Positions 1 to 6,187 of a stretch of DNA of 43,396 nucleotides are shown here, piece by piece. The notes below the pieces were generated by a model. That model did not search any database and was not told where the DNA came from. It saw only the letters and a program-made list of their open reading frames with translations. Positions within the stretch are counted from its first letter, which is position 1, and each line of letters begins with the position of its first letter. Origin of the DNA: Candidatus Thermoflexus japonica (GTDB taxonomy: Bacteria; Chloroflexota; Anaerolineae; Thermoflexales; Thermoflexaceae); the NCBI GenBank assembly GCA_002898735.1, contig BEHY01000017.1, forward strand, positions 1-43,396, given 5' to 3'. Made by a program: the position numbers and the translations under genes.

Positions 1-627
1 ATGGAGCTGAGCGGCCGTGGATGGGCGCTGGACCGCGGGCAGCTGTTTGAGGCGGCATTGCGCCTGCTCGCCCGAGGGGAGCCAGTCCCTCCTGAGCGCT
101 TGGCGGAGGCGGTCGGATGGCCCGTGAAGACCGTCCGCGCGGCCCTGGAGGAAGACCCGGCGGTCGAATGGGATGAGGCCGGGCGGCTGATCGGCTGGGG
201 GCTCACCCTCCGCCCTACGCCATTCCGTATAGCGTGGGAGGGGCGATCCCTCTGGACCTGGTGTGCGCTGGACACGCTGCTCTTCCCGCTCTGCCTGGCG
301 CAGGAAGCCCGTGTGGAGGCCTCGTGCGCGCGGACCGGACAGCCCATCGGTTTCACCATTTCCCCGGCGGGGATTCGGGAGATCGAGCCCGCGGAATCCG
401 TCCTGGTTCTGGCGGCTCCCGGGCCCGGCGCGGGCATCCGGGCGGCGTTCTGCCAGCGGACGGTTTTTCTCGCCTCGCCGGCCCTGTTCCAGCCAGGTCT
501 CTGGGATCCGGTCCTGGCGTTGCTCTCGCTTCCAGAGGCCTTCCAGCTGGCGCAGCGGATCATGCCCTATCTGCGATGGGAAGGAGGGATCGGTTGCTGC
601 GTCGCCGTACCCGGGCCCGATCTCTGA
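1..627 (+). CDS. merB: Organomercurial (alkylmercury) lyase MerB
   Basis: The protein has 208 residues, the normal MerB length. MerB cleaves the carbon-mercury bond of organomercurials by protonolysis, releasing Hg(II) in the cytoplasm. An N-terminal winged-helix-like part (about residues 10-65) is followed by the MerB catalytic core. The core has the motif TLRPTPFR, then WCALDT with Cys88 and Asp91, Cys109, and AAFC with Cys151. These match Cys96, Asp99, Cys117 and Cys159 of the plasmid enzyme with a constant offset of eight, so the whole active site is present. The ATG is the first base of the window, so upstream genes (merR, merA) cannot be seen. The stop overlaps the probable TTG start of the next gene. 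No MerA mercuric reductase is encoded in this window, so Hg(II) released here would need MerA elsewhere or another sink. Confidence 0.95.
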   Translation: MELSGRGWALDRGQLFEAALRLLARGEPVPPERLAEAVGWPVKTVRAALEEDPAVEWDEAGRLIGWGLTLRPTPFRIAWEGRSLWTWCALDTLLFPLCLAQEARVEASCARTGQPIGFTISPAGIREIEPAESVLVLAAPGPGAGIRAAFCQRTVFLASPALFQPGLWDPVLALLSLPEAFQLAQRIMPYLRWEGGIGCCVAVPGPDL

Positions 628-1669
628 TCCCTATCCCCGTCCTCGCTCTGGTGCTGGCCATCCCTTCCCGAAACCCGCTTTCATCCTTCTGGCTCGCCCC
701 GGAGCCGGACGGGTGGACCCTGATTTTCCGCCCGGCGCTGGCCTCGGCCGTCGTGGCCCCCCAGGGGGAGTGGATCTGGCTGGCGTTCCAGCGGGACGGA
801 ATCATCGATGCCCTGGCGGTGGAGGGCCGTTCCGGGCGAGTGCGGGCTCACATCCGGATGGGAACTCCTGGGTGTTGCCTGCCTCCTCCGCTGGCGATGA
901 CGCCCGATGGCCGCTGGGCGCTGGTGGGAGGCGATGCCGTGTGGGTCTATTCTCCGGAGCTGGGGAAGCGGCACCTGCTCCGCATCGAACCTTCGGACAC
1001 GGTCATCGCCCTGGCGATCGCGCCGGATGGGCAGGTTGCTGCGGGCGTCACGCTCAAAGGCCGGGTCCTCATGTTCGACCCCGTTCAGGGGGTGATCCTC
1101 CGGCGCTGGGATCCCGCGCCGGGCAGGAGGGAGGTTCCCGGGATCGCGTTCGCTCCAGACGGCCGGGAGCTCTGGATCGCCTGGAACCGAAGGCTGGAGG
1201 CCTGGTCTCTCCCCGCCCTCACGGCCCGGGCCATCCGGCCGCTGCCGTTTGATGGAACGCTGGTCCTCACGGCGATCGCTCCCGAGGGAACGTGGGGCCT
1301 GGCGCTCGGCTATCGGGGGGAGGTCCTGGAGGGATGGATCCTCCGGCGGGAGGACCTGGCGCTCCAGCGGATCGCCCCCCTGGGCTCGCTGACGCTTCCC
1401 CGGCTTCGACCGATCCGGGGGGCTTCCAGATCGACAGCCTGTGGGAACCCTTCTCCTTCCAGATCGGGCAGGATCGGTGGATCCGCCAGGAGATCCGACG
1501 GCCGGACCCCGGGCCGCTGGCGGGGCGGATCATCGAAGCGCTCTGCCCGGAATCCGAAGCGGGGATCTCTTCCTGCGGCGAGCTGATGGGCTCCAGCCCT
1601 CCGCTGGCTGATCGATTCCGCTGGAGGATCGGCGTGGAATCCAGCGGACGATCTGTTCGGCGCGGATGA
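594..1669 (+). CDS. Membrane-anchored beta-propeller protein, frameshifted
   Basis: Function is unknown. The best start is TTG at 594, because AAGGAGGG lies about six bases before it; ATG at 576 is an alternative. The N-terminus is very basic and then hydrophobic (LIPIPVLALVLA), which looks like a signal anchor. Repeated blades follow with motifs such as AIAPDGQVAA and IAFAPDGRELWIAW, typical of WD40/TolB-like propellers. Around base 1410 the coding pattern leaves the first frame, which becomes Arg/Ser-rich and stops at 1586. It resumes in the next frame (GGFQIDSLWEPFSFQIG...) and runs to 1669. One missing base in the six-G run at 1417-1422 would explain the change. A second shift near 1600 is possible, since the frame through ADDLFGADEVAAGF (to about 1700) also looks coding. 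It is either a pseudogene or a homopolymer error. It lies inside the mer operon, but its role there is not known. Confidence 0.6.
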
Positions 1670-1713
1670 GGTCGCCGCGGGCTTTCCCCTGACTCAGGAA
1701 AAGGAGATGGAGG

Positions 1714-1935
1714 ATGGAGCGAGAGGCCGGAACCGATCGGAAAGCCGGGAAAACGGCGCTTCGCTGCGCGGAGTGCGGGGCCCTGATCGAGGGGACCCCT
1801 GTCTTCGCCCATGGGAAGGCGTTCTGTCATCCATGGCATGCAGCGCGCTATCCTCACACGCATCCCGGGTTCTGGCGGCGGCTGTGGCGGGCTCTGAAGG
1901 GCCCGGGGGAATCCGGGGGAGGGGGTTGCTGTTGA
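1714..1935 (+). CDS. Small Cys/His-rich probable metal-binding protein
   Basis: The product has 73 residues. The ATG at 1714 follows an AGGAGATGGAGG ribosome-binding region; the ATG at 1707 is in another frame. The protein has a C-x2-C pair (Cys18, Cys21) in RCAECGALIEG, then FCHPWH with Cys38 and His42, and ends in Cys72-Cys73. The spacing resembles small TRASH-like or treble-clef metal sites, but I cannot name a family. The region between is rich in Trp and Arg. Its place between MerB and a MerE-like transporter makes heavy-metal binding or trafficking plausible; this is inference. The terminal CC pair resembles the terminal vicinal cysteines used by Hg(II)-handling proteins such as MerA. 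Confidence 0.7.
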   Translation: MEREAGTDRKAGKTALRCAECGALIEGTPVFAHGKAFCHPWHAARYPHTHPGFWRRLWRALKGPGESGGGGCC

Positions 1936-1952
1936 GGGGAGGAGAGGCTCCT

Positions 1953-2225
1953 ATGCTGGAGCGCATTCGCAGGGCCATCGGGCTGGCTCTGGCGCTGGTG
2001 ACCTGTCCCTGCCATCTGCCGGTGACGGCGCCTCTGCTTCTCAGTCTGCTGGCCGGGACCGCCCTGGGGACGTATCTGTCCAGCCATCTGGAGGTCCTGG
2101 CGGCCGCCGCTATCCTTCTTTTCCTGGGCGGTCTGGCCCTGGCGTTCATGGGATCTGGGGATCCGAAGAGGGCTCCGGGCGCGGCATGCCCGCCGGCGCG
2201 GACTTCTCCCCATCGGAGGCGATGA
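1953..2225 (+). CDS. merE: MerE-like mercury transport membrane protein
   Basis: The product has 90 residues and starts at an ATG preceded by GGGGAGGAGAGG. Two predicted membrane helices (about residues 8-38 and 45-68) flank the signature LVTCPCHLP with Cys18 and Cys20, followed by LLAGTALGTYLSSH. This Cys-Pro-Cys-His-Leu-Pro motif and the AGT segment are characteristic of MerE, a small inner-membrane protein reported to transport Hg(II) and methylmercury. The C-terminal 20 residues are a Pro/Arg tail not usual in MerE. It lies 17 bases after the small Cys-rich gene and 3 bases before the HMA lipoprotein, clearly in one operon with merB. Uptake of organomercury and delivery to MerB is the likely role. 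Confidence 0.8.
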   Translation: MLERIRRAIGLALALVTCPCHLPVTAPLLLSLLAGTALGTYLSSHLEVLAAAAILLFLGGLALAFMGSGDPKRAPGAACPPARTSPHRRR

Positions 2226-2228
2226 GCG

Positions 2229-2672
2229 ATGATCCGAAAAGGGCGAACCCTTTCGCTGGCCGCTGTCCTTCTGCTCGCCGTTGCCTGCACGACGCCCCCC
2301 TCCCCAGCGGGCCTGCCGGAGGGGGCTCCAGAGGCTTTTTCGCAGGGGGAGTCGTCTCCCCCACCGTCGCCGATCCCAGCGACGGAACGAGGGTCGGATG
2401 TCCTCCCCCTCCCTCCCACGGCCGCGCCGGCTGGGGTCGCCGCCCCTGGAAAGGGGGCGCGCCAGATTTACACCGCCTTTCGAACCGTCCCATCCCCCTG
2501 TTGCCCGCCCCGTCCGCTTCCCGAGATCCTGGAGCGGTTGAGGGGATTCCCGGGGATCCTGGACGTTCGGCTCGAGGGCGGGCGCATGGTCGTGGACTAA
2601 GATCCTCAGGTCCTGTCGGCGGAGGACCTCCCGGTGCTCTTCGCTCTGCACGGATTGGAGGTGAACCCATGA
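2229..2672 (+). CDS. HMA/MerP-like lipoprotein interrupted by an in-frame TAA
   Basis: The first stop is TAA at 2598-2600, giving 123 residues. The same frame stays open to TGA at 2670-2672, which overlaps the next ATG as ATGA. The N-terminus is a lipoprotein signal ending LLLAVAC (lipid Cys20), followed by a long Pro/Ser/Ala linker to about residue 75. A ferredoxin-like heavy-metal-associated domain comes next, in which Cys91-Cys92 (PSPCCPP) takes the place of the usual CxxC. The domain reads ...GILDVRLEGGRMVVD, stop, DPQVLSAEDLPVLFALHGLEV. HMA domains have a conserved Tyr-Asp-Pro here, so TAA replaces a Tyr codon. The ATGA coupling to tlpA supports 2672 as the ancestral end. Either a nonsense mutation or a base error is likely; TAA is not a selenocysteine codon. 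The expected role is periplasmic/extracytoplasmic Hg binding, like MerP. Confidence 0.75.
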
Positions 2673-3178
2673 GGCGCCATCCGGCAATCCGCGGCCTCCT
2701 CCTGGCCCTTGCAATCCTCGCCGTCGCCTGTCAGCGCTCGTCCCCGCCGGCGGCTCCCGATTTCACCGTTCCCACGCTGGATGGGGGAACCTTCACGCTT
2801 TCGCAGGCCCTGCGCCAGGGCCGGCCCGTGGTCCTGTTCTTCATGGCCTACTGGTGCGGGACGTGCCTTCCGGAAGCCCGGGCCCTGGCCCGTCTGCATC
2901 AGGAGCTGGGGGACCGGGTGGCGATCCTCGCCCTGGATGTGGATCCTACCAGCACGCCGGAGGCCCTGGCGGCCTTCCGGGAAGCCGCGGGGAACCCGGA
3001 TTATCTCTGGGGCTTCGATCGGGACAACCAGGTGGTGCTGGCCTATCGGGTGACCCGTCTGGACACCACGGTGATCATCGGGCCGGATGGCCGGGTGGCC
3101 TATCGGGATGAGGTGCCCACGTCATATGAAACCCTCGCGGCGCAGATCGCCCGGGTGCTCCCGCGGATCTCCCGCTGA
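2669..3178 (+). CDS. TlpA-like thioredoxin-fold lipoprotein
   Basis: The protein has 169 residues. A lipobox (LAVAC, Cys21) predicts anchoring outside the membrane. A TlpA/ResA-type thioredoxin domain follows, with APDFTVPTLDGG at the start and the redox pair Cys63-Gly-Thr-Cys66 in YWCGTC. The cis-Pro loop is degenerate: DTTVIIGPDGRV appears where a TP motif is usual. It should reduce or exchange disulfides on exported metal-binding proteins, taking electrons from the CcdA protein encoded 18 bases downstream. Its ATG overlaps the stop of the read-through HMA lipoprotein frame (ATGA), suggesting translational coupling. In this operon it probably keeps extracytoplasmic Hg-binding thiols reduced; that link is inference. 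Confidence 0.88.
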   Translation: MRRHPAIRGLLLALAILAVACQRSSPPAAPDFTVPTLDGGTFTLSQALRQGRPVVLFFMAYWCGTCLPEARALARLHQELGDRVAILALDVDPTSTPEALAAFREAAGNPDYLWGFDRDNQVVLAYRVTRLDTTVIIGPDGRVAYRDEVPTSYETLAAQIARVLPRISR

Positions 3179-3196
3179 GCTTCAGGAGACTTCCCT

Positions 3197-3865
3197 ATGG
3201 ATCTTCCCCTCGCCCTTTATGCGCTGGTGACCGGGATGATGGCGACCGTGAATCCGTGCGGCCTGGCCATGCTGCCGGCCTATCTGGGGTATGCGATGGC
3301 CCGCACGCGGGGACGAATTCCCCTGGGGGAGGCCTTCTCGATCGGGCTGGGCATGGCGGCGGGCTGCACCGGCCTGTTCGTGGTGGCCGGGATCGCCCTG
3401 GCCCTGGGGCTGAGAGCCCTCACCCGCTGGTTCCCCCTTTTCGGTTTGGGGATCGGCGGGCTCCTGGTCCTCCTGGCCCTTTCCCGATGGCGGGGGCGTC
3501 CCTGGCCGATCCCCCGGCTTCCCATAGACTGGCGTCCTGAGGAACGCCCATCCCGATGGGCATGGGTGGGCTTCGGGCTCGCCTATGGGACAGCCTCCCT
3601 GGGATGCACCCTTCCCCTCTTCCTGGCTCTGGTGGGGTTCTCCCTCTCCCGTCGAAGCGGGGCGGAGGCGTTGTTCCTGATCCTTTTCTACGGGCTGGGG
3701 ATGGGCGGGGTGCTGGTCGCTCTGGCTCTGGCCCTGGCCGTTGTGGGGAGCGCACTGACGCGCCGCCTCCGGGCGATGGCGGCCGCCCTGGAGACGGGGG
3801 GGAACCTGCTGTTGCTGGGAGCGGGCCTGTATTTGATTTACTATTGGAGTCGGACCTTATTTTGA
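3197..3865 (+). CDS. ccdA: CcdA/DsbD-type thiol-disulfide transmembrane transporter
   Basis: The product has 222 residues with about six membrane helices. CcdA proteins carry electrons from cytoplasmic thioredoxin across the membrane to extracytoplasmic thioredoxin-like partners. The N-terminal helix has the hallmark TVNPCGLAMLPAYL (Cys21), and the fourth segment has ASLGCTLPLF (Cys137), the second redox cysteine of the pair. The length is typical of minimal CcdA. The gene follows the TlpA-like gene by 18 bases with GGAGA before its ATG, a classic CcdA-TlpA pairing. The gene order implies service to mercury or thiol stress rather than cytochrome c maturation, since no cytochrome genes are nearby. 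Confidence 0.9.
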   Translation: MDLPLALYALVTGMMATVNPCGLAMLPAYLGYAMARTRGRIPLGEAFSIGLGMAAGCTGLFVVAGIALALGLRALTRWFPLFGLGIGGLLVLLALSRWRGRPWPIPRLPIDWRPEERPSRWAWVGFGLAYGTASLGCTLPLFLALVGFSLSRRSGAEALFLILFYGLGMGGVLVALALALAVVGSALTRRLRAMAAALETGGNLLLLGAGLYLIYYWSRTLF

Positions 3866-3877
3866 ACGGAGGTTGCC

Positions 3878-4366
3878 ATGGGCGAGGCGGTGGTATATCG
3901 TTCCTATGTGCGGGTCGAGCGGCTGAAAGGCCCACTCCGGCGGGCTTTCCTTCCGGTGGAGCCCCAGCCCATCCTGTTTGGGGTCCATTCTGAAGTTGCC
4001 CAGCATTATGGGGTGGACCCTCACCTCTATGAGCCCCATGCCACCACTCTGGACTACCTGGTGGCGGCGGCAGCAGGATGACTCACCGGAACCTTTGGGG
4101 GCGCGCTGGAAGCGCGCGGGATCCCAGCAGGGGAAGGTCGGCTCACCGCGGAGGCGGTGGGTGAGATCGAGAAGGAGAACCATGTCCTGGTCCTGCGGCG
4201 AATCCATGTCACTTACTATCTGCGGATCGCTCCCTCTCAGGTTGAGATCGCCCGTCGGGTCCACGGGTTCCATGTCGATTACTGCCCGGTGGCGCGGACC
4301 ATTCGGAACTGCGTGGCCATCACCACAGCGCTGGAGCTGTTCCTCGAGGAATCCTCCGGAACATGA
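3878..4366 (+). CDS. OsmC-family thiol peroxidase, putative selenoprotein (UGA at catalytic Cys)
   Basis: Read through an in-frame TGA at 4079-4081 the product has 162 residues, normal for OsmC/Ohr. The ATG follows CGGAGGTTGCC. OsmC proteins reduce peroxides with two cysteines about 66 apart. The segment before the TGA (HATTLDYLVAAAAG) and after it (LTGTFGGALEARG) align to the OsmC helix that normally carries the peroxidatic Cys, and TGA sits exactly there (residue 68). The partner is Cys136 in DYCPVARTIRNC, 68 residues later. No stop occurs in the next 94 codons. Bases 4101-4117 form a GC hairpin as expected of a bacterial SECIS. Selenocysteine is therefore a good reading. A TGC/TGT-to-TGA mutation or base error is the alternative, made credible by other lesions in this operon. 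An ordinary gene caller would split it into a 67-residue piece and a 69-residue piece starting at 4157. Confidence 0.78.
4101..4117 (+). promoter_or_regulatory. Candidate bacterial SECIS hairpin
   Basis: Immediately downstream of the in-frame UGA (4079-4081) the mRNA can form a perfect 6-bp stem, GCGCGC (4101-4106) with GCGCGC (4112-4117), closing a 5-nt loop UGGAA. Bacterial SECIS elements are short stem-loops inside the coding region, beginning within a few tens of bases of the UGA, with a G near the start of the loop to bind SelB. Here the loop starts 25 bases after the UGA and its second base is G. The arms are simple GC alternations, so chance formation in GC-rich DNA is possible. Confidence 0.45.
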
Positions 4367-4448
4367 AGCCACGCGGCCTGCTCCCCCCGAGCGTTCTTTC
4401 TTTGCCAGGCGGGAGAGCCTTTCCCCAGCTTCCTACAGGAGGTGGCCC

Positions 4449-5054
4449 ATGACCTATCTCACCACCGTCTCCGGCCGGCTGTTGCCGGTCGATCCGAAGG
4501 TGGCGGCCCTCGCAGCCCAGGATCCGCAGCAGGCGGAGGACCTGTGTCCGGTGTGCGGCGGGCGGTTCCCCTTCCGCATCCGGCGCTGGACCCTGGAGCG
4601 GATGATCCGGGGCTGGCATTTCGACAAGATCCGCGATTCCGGCTATCACTTCTGTGAGACCCCGACCTGCCCCATAGTCTACTTCCACAACGGCGAAGGC
4701 CTTTATTTCGCCCTGGAGGATCTGCAGGTTCCGGTGGGGATCAAGCGTCTGGAGGCCCCGATCCCGGTCTGCTACTGCAAGGGCGTGGATGAACAGACGA
4801 TCCTCTATGAGATCGTGGTCAAGCGCTGCTGCGATTCCATCAAGGACATCCAGGCCTACACGAAGGCCCGCACCGGCACCGAGTGTCATATCCGGAATCC
4901 CTCCGGGCGCTGCTGCGGGGATCACGTCCAGGCGGTGTTGCGCAGGGGGCTGGCGATGGCGGCAGATCTCCCGCCGGTCCTTCGGGCGGAGGCGGAGGAG
5001 GCCGCCGCGGGGATCCCCGCCGATGATTCGTGCTGCGCGGTGCGCTCCGGATAA
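4449..5054 (+). CDS. CopZ N-terminal-domain-like (2Fe-2S)/zinc protein
   Basis: The protein has 201 residues and is very Cys-rich. It matches the family of the Archaeoglobus CopZ N-terminal domain, which binds a zinc ion and a [2Fe-2S] cluster and may reduce or hand over metal. Visible ligands are Cys33-x2-Cys36 (LCPVCGG), Cys69 and Cys74 (FCETPTCPIVYF), Cys108-x-Cys110 (VCYCKG), Cys127-Cys128, Cys146, and NPSGRCC (Cys155, Cys156). No C-terminal HMA copper-chaperone domain is present; the chain ends in a SCC tail. The ATG is preceded by ACAGGAGGTGGCCC. It closes the mer operon. A role as cytoplasmic reductase or metal chaperone for Hg or Cu is inferred from context only. Confidence 0.85.
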   Translation: MTYLTTVSGRLLPVDPKVAALAAQDPQQAEDLCPVCGGRFPFRIRRWTLERMIRGWHFDKIRDSGYHFCETPTCPIVYFHNGEGLYFALEDLQVPVGIKRLEAPIPVCYCKGVDEQTILYEIVVKRCCDSIKDIQAYTKARTGTECHIRNPSGRCCGDHVQAVLRRGLAMAADLPPVLRAEAEEAAAGIPADDSCCAVRSG

Positions 5055-5065
5055 GGAGGCTTTTG

Positions 5066-5103
5066 GGGCCGGGTGCGGTGGCGGCGGTGGCCGTGCCCGG
5101 CCC
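5066..5103 (+). terminator. Possible terminator hairpin after the mer operon
   Basis: GGGCCGGG (5066-5073) pairs with CCCGGCCC (5096-5103), and the stem extends inward with wobble pairs to about 13 bp. It lies 11 bases after the stop of the last gene. There is no T-run behind it, so intrinsic termination would be weak; it may only mark the 3' end. Confidence 0.35.
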
Positions 5104-5273
5104 TCCATAAGGCCCCGTCGCATAGCGGTGCGAGGATGATCATCGCTTCACCTCTTTTCTCTTGGTCCTGAATTTTCCATAAAGCTCCCCGAAGCGGTTT
5201 TTCTCCTCCCTTCGCGGCCTGAGGAACAGCCCAGGATTCATCCCTGGCGGAAATTCGACCAAACTCCCGTTGT

Positions 5274-5290
5274 TGTCTGGGCAACAGACA
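5274..5290. promoter_or_regulatory. Palindromic operator candidate (TGTCTG-N5-CAGACA)
   Basis: A perfect 6-bp inverted repeat with a 5-base spacer lies about 45-60 bases upstream of the Crp/Fnr-family start. Crp/Fnr proteins bind two-fold-symmetric sites of similar size (TGTGA-N6-TCACA, TTGAT-N4-ATCAA). Autoregulation or control of the neighbouring operons is a reasonable inference; the half-site is not a textbook Crp or Fnr one. Confidence 0.4.
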
Positions 5291-5305
5291 GGGCAAGCCG
5301 GAGGG

Positions 5306-5318
5306 TCTAAAGTTTAGA
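5306..5318. promoter_or_regulatory. Second palindrome before the Crp/Fnr gene (TCTAAA-G-TTTAGA)
   Basis: This perfect inverted repeat with a single central G is followed 7 bases later by the GGAGG ribosome-binding site of the Crp/Fnr-family gene. It is AT-rich inside a GC-rich sequence. It could be an operator overlapping the transcription start, or a -10 region (TCTAAA). The bases between 5055 and 5334 hold no gene. Confidence 0.35.
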
Positions 5319-5340
5319 TGCAGCTGGAGGCAGGGTGGGG

Positions 5341-6036
5341 ATGGAGCGATTCTGGCATCTCCGGGCGAGTCCAATCCTGGAGGGCCTGAGCGAGCGGGAA
5401 CGCTCACGGATCCATGCTCAGGTTCGGTTAGCCCGCTATCCCCGGGGCACCTTTATTTATACCCCGGACGATCCGGCAGATCGCCTGTATTTGCTTTATC
5501 AGGGGCTGGTGAGGATCACCGCCGTCACGCTGGAGGGGAAGGAGCAGGTTCTGGAGATCGTGGGGGCCGGCACGCTGTTTGGGCAGTTCTTCCAGCCGGG
5601 CCCCCGGCGCCGGCGGACGGCCGCTCAGGCCATGGAGGATGTGGTGGTTGGGGTGCTGACCGAGGCGGATCTGCTGGCTCTGATCAGCTCCATTCCGGCC
5701 TTCGGGGTGCGATTGATGCAGGAGATCTGTCGCGCTTATTGTATGGCGATCGATCGGCTGGAAGGGATGATCCATGCCAGCGCTCAGAGGCGCCTGCTCG
5801 TCACACTCCTAAACCTGGCATCCTCGATAAGCGAAGTCTCGCCAGAGATGGAGGAATGCTTTGTGCTTCCAGCGTGCATCACCCAGGAGGATCTGGCGAA
5901 CATGGCCGGTTTAAATCGGGCGACCGTCTCCTGGTGGATCAATCAGTTGCGTCGCCAGGGCGTGCTGGGCGGTCGCGGCCGCCGTCTCATCGTCTATCTT
6001 CCTCGCGTTCGCAAGCTCTTGGAGGAGATCCCTTAG
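5341..6036 (+). CDS. Crp/Fnr-family transcriptional regulator
   Basis: The product has 231 residues from ATG 5341; GTG 5335 is an alternative four bases after GGAGG. The N-terminal half is a cyclic-nucleotide-binding-like beta-roll (YPRGTFIYTPDDPADRLYLLYQGLVRI, then GKEQVLEIVGAGTLFGQF). A long dimerisation helix follows, then a winged helix-turn-helix in the last 60 residues (TQEDLANMAGLNRATVSWWINQLRRQGVL). The cNMP-binding Arg-Ser of classic Crp is absent: the loop has QFFQPGPRRRRTAA instead. There is no N-terminal Fnr-type Cys cluster, so the effector is unknown. Two palindromes upstream suggest autoregulation. It lies between the mer operon and the repeat-protein cluster and may control either. 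Confidence 0.9.
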   Translation: MERFWHLRASPILEGLSERERSRIHAQVRLARYPRGTFIYTPDDPADRLYLLYQGLVRITAVTLEGKEQVLEIVGAGTLFGQFFQPGPRRRRTAAQAMEDVVVGVLTEADLLALISSIPAFGVRLMQEICRAYCMAIDRLEGMIHASAQRRLLVTLLNLASSISEVSPEMEECFVLPACITQEDLANMAGLNRATVSWWINQLRRQGVLGGRGRRLIVYLPRVRKLLEEIP

Positions 6037-6187
6037 CAGCAAGAGCCGGCCGCGATATTTTGAGGGGGGTTACCCCATTGCCGCCCCAGTGATCCTTGCT
6101 GGAGATTCGGAGCGGAACCCCTCTACCTGCCGAAGCTAAGAAGGGGTTGTTCGTATCGTTATATCCATATCCGGGGGATGGGGATAA

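Noticed and set aside
2598..2600. TAA read as a recoded (programmed) codon
   Set aside because: No known bacterial recoding inserts an amino acid at TAA; nonsense mutation or base error is simpler.
3978..4448. Long open frame upstream of the CopZ-N-like gene
   Set aside because: Its translation over the OsmC region is Arg/Ser/Pro-rich out-of-phase sequence; the real start is ATG 4449 with a good ribosome-binding site.
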